Assembly (NCBI GenBank): GCA_015852425.1
Contig: JAAAIG010000055.1
Span: 18,543 to 82,542, forward strand
From: Gryganskiella cystojenkinii
Lineage: Eukaryota; Mortierellomycota; Mortierellomycetes; Mortierellales; Mortierellaceae
Direction: 5' to 3'
DNA: 64,000 nt
The notes under the pieces are model-generated. The model searched no databases. It was not told the DNA's origin and saw only the letters and a list, made by a program, of their open reading frames with translations. Both the position numbers and the translations under genes were made by a program. Positions 23,327 to 36,353 of the stretch are shown piece after piece (the first letter of the stretch is position 1; every line of letters starts with the position of its first letter).

Positions 23327-23660
23327 AGGGTTTCCTTTTAGGAACCTCTTTGACAGGTGGATGGGTTGTGGGTTGCTTGAGTTTTTTTCAATGTCAAGAC
23401 CACCTCTGTTGTCAAGATTCTGAGAATAAAAGCTTTCCTTCGCTCAATACTTCTTTATCTAGTCGTTCATAATCATGGATGTGTATTTGCATATGTAATT
23501 TGCAAGGACAAGGACTGTAGAAAATGGTCAGAAATGTGTGTTTTTACGGGAGAAAAAGAACGTTGGTTCACATTTTGATTATTGAAGACGCATATTGCAC
23601 GCTTCATTTGTTTTTCTTGGGCATAATTTATTTCTGTGCAGTACAACGATAGATCCCAGC
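23327..23660. other. Convergent spacer RPL15 / TBC gene
   Basis: 334 bp containing 3' ends for both genes, including AATAAA at 23425 for RPL15. Nothing else is seen. Confidence 0.5.
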
Positions 23661-26600
23661 CTATAAATAAGAGGGTTTCTGGCCCATCGTCGATACTACA
23701 GACATTCGGAACCGATCTCGAAGAGTGTCCATATCTGCTTGTGTAATAAACCCATAATCCGTATAGGCGACCTTGAGCAACTTTTCCAACGACAGAGTTG
23801 GCGAAAGTGTAGGCTTTGACAGGGCAAGAGTTGGTGTATTTCGAGTGATGCTGCTTTCACTTCCACCTCTTCCTCTTGATCTACCTCTTTCTGGAACTGC
23901 TTCATCATCTCCGTCTACCGGCTCGGCCTTGACTACGACTTTGTCCTTGAACCGACCCAAGAATGCATGTAAACTGAGAACCACGCCCTCGTCATTCTGG
24001 CACTGCAACAACTCTTTCTCACATCCCTTCAGGATAGCCAGTCCGAGACTTAACAAAAATGCAGGCCCTTTCAGGAAGACGCCGTCGAGAACTCGGACCG
24101 CTGCTCTCGGTGGCAAGACGGACTGGTACAAGCAAAGGAACCAAGGAGTAGTGATCGTTCCCAGATCCAGATCCAACTCTCGGAAATGTGCAGCCAATAA
24201 CGGTAACGAAATTCCAACCAGATGAGAAAAGACACGTTGATCGATCTGGACACCGACCAATGTACGAGAATAATAATCCGGTAAGATCTCTTCACACAGT
24301 GTGGCCAGTAACCAGAATGCATCCTCTTCCTTTAGATGCAAGAGCATCACGGCTGCGACAATGTTCATTGACTGTGCATACCCTATCGCAGGGTTTCTCC
24401 AAGAGTAACTCACAAGGACTCGTCTCAGCGCTCCAAGACCGACGGGGGACTGGTACGCTGGATGATCGGGCATACTTCTCTTGATGTCCTTTTCGATCTC
24501 GCCTAGGATCGGTGAACTCTTACTGTTGTTTTGTAAGAGATTGAGCGCATAAGTCTCGTCGTTCGATCGGAAATAGACTGCGCCTGACAAGACCATCCAG
24601 AGTTGAGGACGAAATGGCTCGGGAACGCCTTTCCTGACCAGACTATGCAGAACCGTGGTCTTGATCATACTCGAGTCTCGACCGTACATGGCAAAATAAT
24701 CGACCCAGTCACACTCCAAGTCCATGTCATTGGCGGTTGCCTCTGTCGCAACGGCTCCGGCTCCAGCAGAAGTTGCCGTCATGAAAGTACCGTACTTGGT
24801 CGCAGACTTGACATGTTCCTCCACCTGTCTTGAAAAGATATGTTGAAGACTGAACGGCAATGGGATCATGGGTTCTTGCTCGCTGCTGCTACTGCTACTG
24901 CCTCGAGTGCTTGTCTTGTCCTCAATATCTGAGACAAAGGTTCCACTACCACTGTCCGTCGATTCGCCTCGGTGACTACCACCGCTGCCAGGACTCTCCG
25001 AGATTGAGCCCTGATGGATCACTCGTCGACTCGTTTGGATCTCCAGGGACTTTAGAAGAGCAGTCGAGGGATCGGAGGTCCGCCATCTCTTATCAATCAT
25101 TTCGAAGAGGTCTTGACTGAGCCCCTGTTGAGCGGAAGTGAACCAGAACTTGAACCGAGATTTCACCAAGACTGAAACAGATCCTTGAGGTTTTGTGGTA
25201 ATAAACGACATGAGTCCTGAAAATCCCTGACTGGAAGCGATACCGGCTGCGGCACTGAAGGTTCCTGAACCGGGTCTGGACGTACTCGTTGTAGTTGAGG
25301 GACTGTTCTCCTGCTTCATTTCCAAAATGTCGACGAACGGGATCACGAGTGTCAAACTAGGGCTCCAGGTTCGGTTCGAAGTCGAAGCATCATATCCAGT
25401 ACTGTCAGAAGGGCCTGTTCCAGACATGTAGCATAAAAAGTGCCGAGAGACAAAAATCGTGCCTTCTCGGGCATCCGCCACAGATTTTGTCTCCATCATG
25501 GCCACGATCTCGTCCTCGGGTCGTTCAGAGGCTGGGAGGTGGAAGGTCGATCTGAAAGCGCGATCTCGTTTGTAGTTCTCTAGATCTGCCATGGATTGGA
25601 TTGTGAAGGGATTTGATGGAGACCTAGGAATATGAGTGTGATCTTGATCGACAACATCCACGTGGTTACTGGTCTTGGTTGCTGAGTCATTGTCGTCTTC
25701 AGGATGATCTGTGATCCTGAAGACGAGTTGTTTCATGTGGGCGTTACAAAAGTGCGTGAGCATGTCCATGACCTCCCGTTGGTGGAATAAGGGAAGGAGG
25801 ACCAACTAAATGCGACAAGAAAGAAGCGTCAGAGAGCCAGTTGTCAACCTACACTCTAATCTGTCTGTTTTTCAAACGTATGTGATGTACGGCTTGTTAC
25901 CTTGGTCGCACTTGTTTGAATCACAATATGCCCTCCAGTACCGCAATAATCTTCTCCAAGCTCAGTGACCTCCTTGAAGGCAACCTTGGTATGAATCGCT
26001 TTGTCCGTTGCACTCCTGTATCCAGCCGTGACTGTAAAGCTGTCCTCGGTCATGGGCGAATTATGCCAGCACAAGTAGTTTTTTGTGAGAGCGACATACC
26101 CCTGAAGGGTCGATCCATCTTCGTCGTTCACAAGCCCAGACCGGTAGACTAAACATAAACAAAAAGGGCGGGTTAAAGGAGACTTGTGAGTTTCAAAAAC
26201 GCGAATGACAAACACATAAACGGTAGCCATCTTGTTTAAGACCTCTTACAGCAGAGTAGCTCCTCATCCTCAAACTTGAACAATCGCGCGAGCTCGGCAG
26301 CCATGATGACTTTATCTTGATCCTGATCCAAGGACACTATGGCACCGAGAAGTGGTATCGCAATTAAAATAAAATGCAGTTAATGACGCTTCTTCCAGGT
26401 TGACAAGTCTTTACGTTTCGTTAGCAAAAAGAAGCCGGGGCCAATTCTTACATGCTTCGCTCAGTCGATCGATTTCATAGATCCAGACCCTATCCGATTC
26501 CAGATCAGTTCTTCGTCCAAGTGCACCATCCAATTCCAAGTCAGAGACCTATTGCAAAAAAAAAAAAAAAAAACGAGTGATGGGTATTAGCAGCGAGTAT

Positions 26601-27453
26601 TACTTTCTTTTTCCTGGTTTTTTTGCTTTTCGTTCTTCTACGAAGCATTTTTAAGTCCTAAATGTGAACATGCTTTCTTTTTTACCTTTGGAAACACGGT
26701 CTTGTGAATGCAGGCCCAATCGGCCCGAATCGTCGCCTCGTCCACAGCAAGGGCAACCACATATCTCTCGTGAGAACACTGCAAGACAATCCTGAACATG
26801 GCATCTTCAATTGTGGTAACTCTCTGAGATGCTTGCACAGCTTCATCCAGTATCTTTCCGAACGCGTTTGATTTCGCGGCGATGGTTTCCGGCAAAGTCG
26901 TTAGTGCAGATCCCAGGTTAAGCGAGGACATCGTCTTGTTCATGTTCATGCCTGAAAATTGCTGCTGCAGAGACCGTTGCGTGGAACTGGTACTCTTTTG
27001 AACATTCTCGACCAGACTGCCAAAAATGTCACTTGCAGAGGAGCTTAGACTGATCCCTGGTCTGTGACCAGAGGACGAGATTGATCGGCGGTTCCGGGGA
27101 GGCAAGGCTGGCGAAGTCGGGTCCCGATCTCGCGGTGGAAGAGGCGGCGGCACTGTCGTCTCTGTTGTTGTTGCTGCTGATTCTTGATCGTGGGACTCGC
27201 TTAGTGTGGATAAAGAGGTAGGAGATGCGAGTGAAGAGGATGGGACAGCAGGACTAGATCGGGGTCGTGCTGAATCTGCACTGTTTCCGATACCACTGAC
27301 AAAGCTGAGGGAGAGTCTTCGCAGTTTCTTCATATGATGCGAGGACAGTAAAGAGACTGATCGGGCTTGGAGTAGGAACCGATGATTGGCTTCTTCATCC
27401 TGCCAGACGGCTGTGGGTTCTTCCTCTGTGAGTGGTATTGGCTTTATAATCAT
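23661..27453 (-). CDS. GRAM-TBC domain Rab GTPase-activating protein (TBC1D8/9 type)
   Basis: TBC proteins accelerate GTP hydrolysis by Rab GTPases in membrane traffic. Five exons join in phase: 27453-26686, 26548-26452, 26336-26250, 26148-25901 and 25805-23661, giving 1114 residues. The N-terminus resembles TBC1D9, including a helix with WACIHKTVFPK. A first GRAM domain contains GYVALTKNYLCWHN, and a second contains GTIFVSRHFLCYMSG. The TBC domain (roughly residues 785-1000) starts SLVRKGVPEPFRPQLW. It keeps both catalytic fingers: Arg in IEKDIKR and Gln in IGYAQSMN, so GAP activity is expected. The substrate Rab cannot be read from the sequence. The start is the ATG followed by IIKPIPL; an upstream in-frame GTG is ignored. 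Confidence 0.88.
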
Positions 27454-27782
27454 GTTTGAGAGTACAAAGAACGGGGAGGGCGAAGGGATATGCAAAATAA
27501 GGAGAGTAAGGTTCAGCGCAATCACAGAATGCTTTGAATTAGAAACAAGAGGAATGTGAAATGGGGATCCATCTCCTTTATGACAACATTTCTGTCTCCC
27601 TCACTCCCGAGGGGAGAGGAGAAGACGTGACATAAACCCCATGGGTCAGGCGTTGCACGGGGCACCCCTATTTTTTTTTTATCCTCTCCCCTACTTTTTT
27701 CGGATCTACAGAAACATATGAAAGTCATGGTAGCGCCACCAATTCGACTTCCTCCTGCATGAAGCGAAGGCTTTTTTTATTA
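27454..27782. other. Spacer upstream of the TBC gene
   Basis: 329 bp between co-directional minus-strand genes. It should hold the TBC gene promoter and the 3' end of the mitochondrial GTPase gene. No distinct motif is seen. Confidence 0.4.
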
Positions 27783-30519
27783 TTACTCTATGCTTCCTGT
27801 TGAAGACGATGCATCGGCGGTGGTGGTACTGCTGGTGGTACTTGGACGATGCTCTAATTGTTGAAAGAGTTTTTGCTTCTGTCGGATCCCTCCCGAAGAC
27901 TTGTCAACTTGATTGGCCGCCAGCTCGGGCAAGAGGCACACATCTCGGATTGCGGCACCCTGGCCCATGGGAGTCCAGACTCTCAACACGACCGCACCAT
28001 CGTCCACAACCACATCCTTACTCCTCATACCACCGACCGAGGATGATGACGTTGTTGATGAACGAATGGGGCGGAATTTACCAGAGATCATGACCCAACC
28101 AATACCCGAAAAGACGAGATCACAGATACCATACTGTCCGGCCAGTTGCAACTCTGCATTCTCACGCTGTTGACGCGTCATGTTGTCCTCCTCCACGACC
28201 GTGCCCTCCATGGTATCCAACAACGAAAAATGTCCTTTGGCTGTACCAGTGGAAGTGTCCAGCCCGTACGAGGAGGCTTGAGGAGCGGACAACAATCCCT
28301 CAAAGGGGTTGTTCACTATCACGACATCCTTCTCGAACGCAGGTCTCAACCCAGGGAAGGCCGCCAACCGTTCAGGCGTACCGAATGGTGGCTGCAAAAT
28401 TGTGAGCTCACCTCGCTGAGCCTTCTCAAGGAATCGATCTGCAGCGACAGTTGAGGTCTTGTGGAGAGGTAGAGTCGTGAAACAAGTCAGTTTTGGTGCT
28501 GGGTTAGGTCCACGGTTGCGGCTCTTGTTGTCGTCATCCTCTGAACCTCCAGTGGAAGTTGGTTTGCCGATAGAAATACAGTCGATACGCACAAGTCCTC
28601 CCAAGAAGAATGATTTTCCTATGAACATTATGAGATAGAACGGCGCGAATCGTTCAGAAATTAAGTCTACAAACACTATCCATTTTTGATAAATGTCAAA
28701 GGCGGAAAACACATATATTACCTTCTTCCAGCATAAAGCTGGCTGGCTTGAGCATCTTCTTGGGTAGTGTTACCTTGAGCTCGTCCAGAGTCAACCAGGA
28801 GGTCAATGGTCCCACTCCTTTGATTCTCTGTCCATCATGACCGATCATCGTTCCCATGGTCCGGATTCCAGGTGTGTCCATCAACCATTTCGTCTGGACC
28901 TCCTTGTAAGACGCGCCCAAGAATCTCGAGAGAACACTCAGTGGGACCTTGATTCTTTCCAGCGTCGTTCCGGGGACGTTCGAGACCGTGGTCTTGTATT
29001 TGCTCAGTTTGTCCATGCCCCGGCTCTTGAACAAATCCTCGTACGCTTCCATATCGGACCCGTGGTCCTTGACTCCTGTCAGCTCGTTCCAGGTTTCATC
29101 CTTGTCTTGTTCTGGCTCCAAGGCGCCGGTACCACTCTTACCCAACAGACTTTCGAGTTTCTTTTTCCGCTCGGCTTGTTCGGGTTGATGACGATCTCTC
29201 AAGACCTGATCCTGGTTGGGTCTCCAACGACCAGATTCTTTGAGGAACGCGTTCATCAACTGAGATTTACCCACGTTCTCGGCGCCGACCATGACCACGT
29301 TTCCCTTGCCGGATTTCGTCCAAGAGGTTCCGATAGATTTCAACAATAACCGGATCTCGTCTCTGACGGGGTTCTTGGCACTGACGAGGTGAATCGCTCT
29401 CACGGGGGTATCGAGACCGTGTTGTCGAAGGTATTGTTGCAAGGTCCCAATGACTTTGTGTTTTTTGGTTCCAACAGGCATGACATCGAACTTGTTGCCG
29501 ACCAAGATGATGGGTGTGACGGGGTAAGGAGATTTACCATTGGGTAAGAGTCGGGCCTTGTTCTTGTGTTTCAAGAGTTCATCAATGATAGGTTGAGGTA
29601 GCGAAAGAGGGAAATCAATCAGGTCCACGACCAGGACTACAGTCGCAGTCTTGGACTGAGCCAGGGTCTCGAGATGTTTTGGGACCGGTGCTGGTGGAGA
29701 TGGAAATAAGGCCGAGGGCAAGACGGAGCTGTTGGCGAGGGGTGAGGCGTGGTGAGAGAGAGAATGGCAACGATGACAGATCAGTCTTGCAGGTGTAGAA
29801 GGCTGAAGAGTCGGTTTCCGATCCAGGATTTCGACAGGTGGTTCCTCGATGGCTGTTTGGTCTCCTAGTGATTGTGAGGACTCGCTTGATTCTGCAGATG
29901 CAAAAGGTGCTGTCGTTGGTTCTGGTGAGGGAGGAGGTTTGAGTCCCATGAGTTCCTGAAGAATCTTTGGATCGAGATCAAGAGTCTTGAGGTGTTCTTC
30001 GTATTGGGCATGGCTCATCGATGTTGCTTTCGAGCCAACAGAGGTATTTTTGGATTGTTTAGTCGAGGATTCTGAGGTGATTGTCGAGTCTGATCGAGTG
30101 AGATAACCCGGTTCTTGAGGTCGATCGATCTGGAAGGGCGAGCCACATCCGGGACACGGCAGACCAACGAGGGCTTTGAGGTTGCGGGGAACTGTTTGAC
30201 TGGAACTTGGGGTGGATGCGGAGGAAGTAGATATGGAGTCATTGCTTAGTCTAGCAATAATGCAAGTGGAGAAGCGAGCAATGGAGGTAGAGGGGGAGGA
30301 AATGTATCCTCTAAAAGTGCGCGTAGGCGTTGTATGATGGTTGTGAAGCGAGTGGGTCAGTCGCGTTGACGAGTATGCTGGCGTGGTAGTTCTGGAGACA
30401 AAAGAACGAGTAGCAGTAGTAGAAAGGAAGTTTGCGCAGCAGTGGTCAGTAAGGCGCAGCCGCAGTAAAGTCACAGCTCTGCTGGAGCCAAGTAGTTTCC
30501 GTTGAGAGGATGGTAGCAT
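27783..30519 (-). CDS. GEP3: Mitochondrial circularly permuted GTPase, GEP3/YqeH family
   Basis: YqeH-type GTPases act in small-ribosomal-subunit assembly; yeast Gep3 does so in mitochondria. Exons 30519-28722 and 28618-27783 join in phase to 877 residues. The first 100 residues are rich in Arg, Ser and Thr with few acids, as in a mitochondrial presequence. A split zinc site follows: CPGCG at 122-126 and CHRC at 248-251. The GTPase motifs occur in permuted order: NKFD (G4, 342-345), SAK (G5, 380-382), GAENVGKS (G1, 412-419), then DTPG (G3). The C-terminal exon encodes the conserved region starting GKSFFLGGLVRIDCISIG. The protein is longer than yeast Gep3 because of low-complexity insertions. 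It shares a 373-bp divergent promoter with EFL1. Confidence 0.85.
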
Positions 30520-30892
30520 GAGGACGGCCTTGGTTTGTGAAATGGAGTTGAAAGGAATGCAGTGGGGTCGGTTTGTCTGTCTCCTTTTGGGCGAGAGAGT
30601 GAGAGTGAAAGAGAGAGAAGACAGTCACTCTCTGTTTTCATTTTGTATTTTTTTTCTTCTGTGCGGTGCTAACAGTGTGTGCCACCAATGCGCAATCATT
30701 TTTTTCTCGTTGCTGCGGCCGCAACAGAAAGAGAAAGAAAAAAAATAAACGCGATTTGCATTTCTTCTCTTCTCCTCATTCAACTCACTCCACACTTTGG
30801 CTGCTCACTATCTCTACTACCGTCACAACTACATACTACTACCACTATCCACAAGTCAAACACATACATAGCCAAGAGACAACTCTACATAC
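30520..30892. promoter_or_regulatory. Divergent promoter region GEP3-like / EFL1
   Basis: 373 bp between two start codons of ribosome-related GTPases. It contains purine and pyrimidine runs and no clear TATA box. Confidence 0.4.
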
Positions 30893-33800
30893 ATGCCATC
30901 CATCCCAGAGACTGAGCTCATTCGCCTCCAGGCGAACCAGAGCAACGTCCGCAACATCTGCATCCTCGCCCACGTCGACCACGGCAANNNNNNNNNNCCT
31001 CCAATGGTATCATCTCCTCTAAACTGGCTGGAAAAGTTCGCTATCTCGACTCGAGAGAGGACGAGCAAGAACGTGGCATTACCATGGAGTCCTCGGCCAT
31101 CTCTCTCTACTTCAAAATCATGCGACGCGTCTCCAGCCTTGCCTCGACTTCCTCTGCTCCTGGATCTCGTCCTGAATCACCCTCGCCCTCTTCCGGTGCT
31201 CCTGATGCACCTGCACAGGCGCCTGTATCATCCACAGTCATTGACCAGAGTAACTCGACTCCTCAACCCGCCGCACCAGCCACCACCCCTGGAACAGCTC
31301 GTAAGTTCTTTTTTTGTGAAAAAAATATATTTGTATTACCGAGAGAGCATTGTCCGAAAAAAGAATTGGCTATTGAACTGCAAAAACTATTTTTTCCCTC
31401 CCGAATATGACAATTAGCCAAAGCAACAGTCTCGGAGGAGTACTTGATCAACCTTATCGACTCTCCAGGACACGTTGACTTTTCAGGAGAGGTTTCGACA
31501 GCATCGCGTCTTTGCGACGGTGCCTTGGTCCTTGTGGACGCTGTCGAAGGTGTCTGCACCCAGGTAAGCAGCTGGTTGATTCTCGCAAGGGGAAAAAAAA
31601 GCAAGGTAAAGGTTCATTTCTGATTATTGACCTAATCTTTACTCAACATTGTCTGGATGTATCGAATGAACGCATAATAGACCCACACAGTATTACGACA
31701 GGCGTGGCGCGAGTCTGTACGACCGGTCTTGGTCATTAACAAGATTGATCGTTTGATCACAGAGCTGCAGTTCACATCTTTAGAGGCATATGTACATCTG
31801 AATAAGATTCTGGAACAGGTCAACGCCATCATGGGTACATTTTTCTCAGAGAATGTTCTCGAGGAGGATTACAGGAAGAAGGCCGAGGTAAGCACAGGCG
31901 TCATCAACAGTCGACTCTGCTAAAAGAAATCGTGGATTATTTCGCAGCGATCTAATTCGAGGCTCAAATTTTTTCTTTGCTTTTTTTGTTCAACCTGGTT
32001 ATCATCAACAACAGCAACAGAGAAAGAAGGAATTAGAAGCCAAGGCATCGGATGCGTCATTGACTGGATTGGAGGACACATTCTCGGATTGGCACGTCGA
32101 AACGCAGGACGACTCACATATTTATTTTGATCCTGCCAAAGGCAACGTCATTTTTTCATCCGCTATTGACGGATGGGCTTTCAGAGTTGACCAGTTTGCG
32201 GCGTTGTATGCTCAAAAGTTGGGCATGAAGGAGACGGTCCTCCGCAAGTGTCTCTGGGGTGATTTTTACTTGGATCCCAAGACAAAACGTGTTATTGGCT
32301 ACAAGGGTCTGAAGGGTCGTGCCTTGAAGCCCTTGGCTGTTCATTTGGTTCTGGATAATATCTGGAAAGTCTACGAGGTCGTGATCATTCAACCGTAAGT
32401 CACAGCAGTGTTCTCATGTAAAGAGATGCCCTTCTTTTTTTGGTTTCTGTCTTCCCCTAATCAAATTTCGTTTCGGCCGATGAAAATAGTGACCGGGAAA
32501 TGATGGAAAAGGTCGTCAAGTCCCTCAATTTGAAGGTCCTTCAAAGGGATTTGCGCGCCAAGGATACCAAGATGGTTCTCTCCACCATCTTTTCTCAATG
32601 GCTTCCCCTCTCGACATGCGTCCTCTTGGCCGTTGTGGATCAATTACCTTCCCCACCCTCAGCGCAAAAGGTTAGGATGCCCAAGATGTTGCATCCCTTC
32701 GAAACCGACCCACCAGAGCCGACTGAGGCCTGGGAGAAGGGCATGATCAACTGTGATGCCGGGAGTGGCGTCGTCGCTTACGTGAGCAAGATGGTCTCGG
32801 TTCCTCTGGAGGTCTTGCCCAAGAACAAGCGCAAGACCCTGTCGGCCGAAGAGATGCGTCAACGTGGCAGGATCCAACGTGAACAGTTGATCTCTAGTGC
32901 CAAGGCGGCCGAGATTGGAGAAGTTGGCGTGCACTTGGATGTGGACGAGGTCATTGCGAACAGGGCCAAGGCCGAGGCAGAGGAAAGGGCTGCCGCGGAA
33001 GAGCTGGAGGGCAAGGAAGTTTTGATTGGATTCTCTCGCATCTACTCTGGCACGGTTCGTGTGGGACAGAAGCTCAAGGTATTGGGACCCAAGTTTGATC
33101 CTGCTTATCCTACGTTACACTGCAGCGAGGTCACTGTTGACTCTCTGTTCATGATCATGGGGCGTGAGTTGATTGGATTGGATCTGGTCCCTGCCGGTAA
33201 CGTCTTTGGTATCGGTGGATTGGAGGGTCATGTCCTCAAGTACGGAACGCTCTGGAGTGCTGAATGGGAGGGCGGACAAAATCTAGTCGGCAAGGGACTG
33301 GAAACCGCGCCTATTGTCAGGGTCGCACTCGAACCCGAAGATCCCTCTCAGATGGCGCAGTTGGTCCGAGGTCTTCAACTCTTGAACCAAGCCGATCCCG
33401 CAGTCCAGATCTTGACGCAGGAAACCGGAGAGCATGTTATCTTGACTTCAGGAGAGGTTCATTTGGAACGCTGCATGGCCGATCTTCGGGAGAGATTTGC
33501 TCGAATCGAGATCTCGATGAGTGAACCGATCGTACCCTTCCGAGAGACTGCCGTGGATGCGCCCGCTCAGATTATCACCTCGGCTGCCATGGCTGTGAAC
33601 GAGGCTCAGGCTCGGGAACAAGGAGAAAAGCTGATTGGCAAGTCTGAAGCGCCGGCTCCTCGAGGATCGATCACGGCTACGACACCCAACCGTCATGTCA
33701 GATTTATGGTCAGGACGGTGCCTATTCCTGACGACTTGAAAAAGTTCTTGACCGATAACGGCGAGCTGATCCAGGCTTATGTCGATAGTTCCACCAGCGG

Positions 33801-34842
33801 TGGAAAGGGTCACTCCAAGAACCAGCAGCAGGTCGAGGATGTCAAGGAGCAAGAAACTCTGGTCAAGGTCCAAAAGAAGTTGCTGGATGAGCTCAAGCCC
33901 TTGTTCGAATCTGCAGGAGAGGAATGGAAGGGCAAGGAAAAGGATATTTTGGCCTTTGGACCGCGTCGTGTCGGACCCAACCTGTTGATTAATAACCTCG
34001 GTGTCGATTTCATTCGCAACAGTCGTAACGCTAATGCCGACGAGGGCGAGAACAACAATGTGATCACGATCCAGGATCTCGCAGAGTCTGTGCAGACTGG
34101 ATTCCAGATTGCGACCAACACTGGACCCCTCTGTGGTGAACCTATGTTGGGCATGGCGTTCTTTGTTCAAGAGTTTGAGCTCTTGGAGACGGAGGATCAA
34201 GAAATGGGAGGTCGTTCCAAGATGGCAGTATCGAGTGGACAAGTGATTACGTCTATGCGTGATGCTTGTCGTTTGGGATTCTTGGAGTGGAGTCCTCGTC
34301 TCATGTTGGCCATGTACTCTTGCGATATTCAGTGCTCAGGTATGTATCAAACCATTGATCTAGGATGATTTTTTTTTCTTTTTGCGACGCGTAAAACTCA
34401 AAAAACTCAAACTAACGACTTTTTTTTCTTTCTTTCTTGTATTTGATATTGGGAATACATAGCGGACGTCTTGGGCAAGGTTTATGGAGTCATCGCGCGT
34501 CGTAAGGGCAAGATTTTGCACGAGGAGATGAAGGAGGGAACCCCATTCTTCTCGATCCAGGCACTGCTGCCCGTTGTGGAGTCCTTTGGTTTCTCGGACG
34601 ACATCCGTAAAAAGACCTCTGGAGCGGCGTCGCCTCAGCTGATCTTTTCTCATTTCGAGGTCTTGGAGATGGACCCGTTCTGGGTGCCCAACACCGTGGA
34701 GGAATTGGAGGACCTGGGAGAAAAGGCTGATAGGGACAACGTAGCCAAGAAGTATATGGACGTGGTCAGGAAACGTAAAGGCCTGTTTGTAGAGCAAAAG
34801 ATTGTTGAGCATGCTGAAAAGCAGCGTACTTTGAAGAGGTAG
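30893..34842 (+). CDS. EFL1: Elongation factor-like GTPase 1 (60S maturation), with an assembly gap
   Basis: EFL1/Ria1 is an EF-2-like cytosolic GTPase that, with Sdo1/SBDS, releases Tif6/eIF6 from pre-60S subunits. Exons are 30893-31300, 31418-31563, 31681-31887, 32015-32394, 32490-34339 and 34463-34842. Seen are [13 protein letters not shown] (start of G1), [12 protein letters not shown] (G2), [13 protein letters not shown] (G3) and VINKIDRL (G4). The domain typical of EFL1 rather than EF-2 includes [14 protein letters not shown] and LWGDFYLD, and the end includes [12 protein letters not shown]. Ten Ns interrupt the P-loop at 30988-30997, and the frames on either side disagree, so the true gap is not ten bases. 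An insertion rich in Ser/Pro/Thr follows G2 (31110-31290). The exon 4 acceptor is ambiguous between 32015 and 32021. Confidence 0.92.
30988..30997. other. Assembly gap (10 N) in the EFL1 P-loop
   Basis: The frame breaks across the Ns. If the usual EFL1 P-loop is present, about 26 bases are missing rather than ten. Confidence 0.8.
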
Positions 34843-35744
34843 ACTATCTCTATAAAAAAATCAGCCCTTAGACAGATAAATTCCAAAAACACTCGCGAGT
34901 AAACTTCTGTGAGAAGAACAAAAAAAAAACCACCGCCTCGGCGCTCGACAAGAAACTGGTTCGTGTTATGCTGAAAGAAGGCACACAGCGAACACAACAG
35001 CAGCATTTGCTTTTTGTACTCCCAACATTCATTTCGCTTTTCAAATTGCGCTTGTGATGCCAGAGAGAGCCCGCGACGTTGTTCGTCTGGGAGGCAGTAA
35101 AAGAGTCTGAGACAGAGGGACGAGCGAAAAAAAGTGAAGAGCATTTTTTTTTTTTTTTGTTTTGTTGAAGTTGAAGTTGAATAGTGGCTCTTCTGAGCGC
35201 CAGAGTCGCATGTGCGCAGGCGACTGGGTCTCATTTCTCTTTCGGCCCTTGGCGACAGCCTGTTTTATCGTTCTCGTCCTTCCTTTTTTCATTTTTGGAT
35301 TATCATCGCTCTTTTCCAACCATAGATCGTTACCGAGGATTCAAAAAAAGTGTTTTTTCAACAAATAAATAATGTGGAGAGTGAATGAAAACGGGAGGAA
35401 AAAATGAGTGAAAAAGTCCCCAGCTAAAAAAAACCCTTCTCTGTCTTCTTCCCTTGCAGGGAATGGAAATCACGTAACAAGATCACAAACAGAAAACAAG
35501 GCCTTTTTAGCATCCATCTGACGGTCCATAAAAAAAAATGCTCTCTTTGACGACTGAATCGAAACAACACAAGTCAGTTATTCTTGCTTCCATAATTATT
35601 GCAAACGGCATCTTTTTTTTTCACTCTCTCCCTCCGAAGGCGGTTGAGATTTGGTGGATGTTTTTATTACATTATGGATTTGTAGGGGTAAATGGTGGTG
35701 GTTATGAAGTTCCTTCTTTCGCCTCTCTCTGGTAAGATGATTAT
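34843..35744. other. Convergent spacer EFL1 / GPI protein
   Basis: 902 bp, AT-rich with many A and T homopolymers. Several small ORFs occur on both strands but none resembles a protein family. Confidence 0.5.
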
Positions 35745-36353
35745 TTAGAGCATCAATCCAACAGCGGCAACGACGACCAAAGCAGCGGTCGAACCAGCCT
35801 TCAAGGCGCCAGCGCCATTGGTGGGCTTGGCGCCAGCAGTGGAGGTCACGGTAGGGATAGCGGTTCCGTTGGTCTTGACGGTAGGCAAGGAAGAGGCCGA
35901 GGCAGTGTTCGAGACCGAGGAGGGGGCTCCACTGGTGGTGGTGACAGCGGGAGCCGAGGTGGAAGCGGGAGCATTGGGATTGTTGATCGTGAAGTGAGCC
36001 GAGTAGGACTGAACATCACCGTTGACGACCAAGATCGAGTAAGTGTTTCCAGAAGGAAGGGTGGCAGGGACCTGAACATCAATCGAGCCGGAGCTAGAGC
36101 AATCCAAGTTGCCGAGGGGGGCCAAGCCGGGGACGGGGACCTGCACGGTACCTTGCTCCTGCTGCAAGACGATTGGGAACGTGGTCTTGGGGAGGTCACT
36201 GCAGTCGTTGGTCCAGGAGACGGTCTGGGTGCTGCCAGCGGTCCAGACAGTGGCCTGGATAGGTGCTCCGTAAGAGAGAAGCCCGTTAGCAGTGGCGACT
36301 GAGGCGATTGAGGCCACGGCGGTGACAGCGAGGAGGGTGGCGGCAGACTTCAT
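35745..36353 (-). CDS. GPI-anchored Kre9/Knh1-type cell-wall protein
   Basis: A 202-residue single-exon protein for the cell surface. Residues 1-22 form a signal peptide (MKSAATLLAVTAVASIASVA, then TA). The Kre9/Knh1-like domain (about 25-125) contains APIQATVWTAGSTQTVSWTN and an SILVVNGDVQSYSAHFTI strand near its end. Such domains occur in Ser/Thr-rich fungal wall proteins tied to beta-1,6-glucan. A Ser/Thr/Pro-rich, probably O-mannosylated stalk follows (130-175). The C-terminus has a GPI signal: a small-residue site around NGAG, then the hydrophobic STAALVVVAAVGLML. The exact role is not known. Its GPI anchor and mannosylation would depend on the dolichol-phosphate-mannose made by the complex that includes DPM2 and DPM3. 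Confidence 0.85.
   Translation of the reverse strand: MKSAATLLAVTAVASIASVATANGLLSYGAPIQATVWTAGSTQTVSWTNDCSDLPKTTFPIVLQQEQGTVQVPVPGLAPLGNLDCSSSGSIDVQVPATLPSGNTYSILVVNGDVQSYSAHFTINNPNAPASTSAPAVTTTSGAPSSVSNTASASSLPTVKTNGTAIPTVTSTAGAKPTNGAGALKAGSTAALVVVAAVGLML

Noticed and set aside
33448..34242. 264-codon minus-strand ORF inside EFL1
   Set aside because: EFL1 is unambiguous on the plus strand; the antisense frame is a codon-bias shadow.
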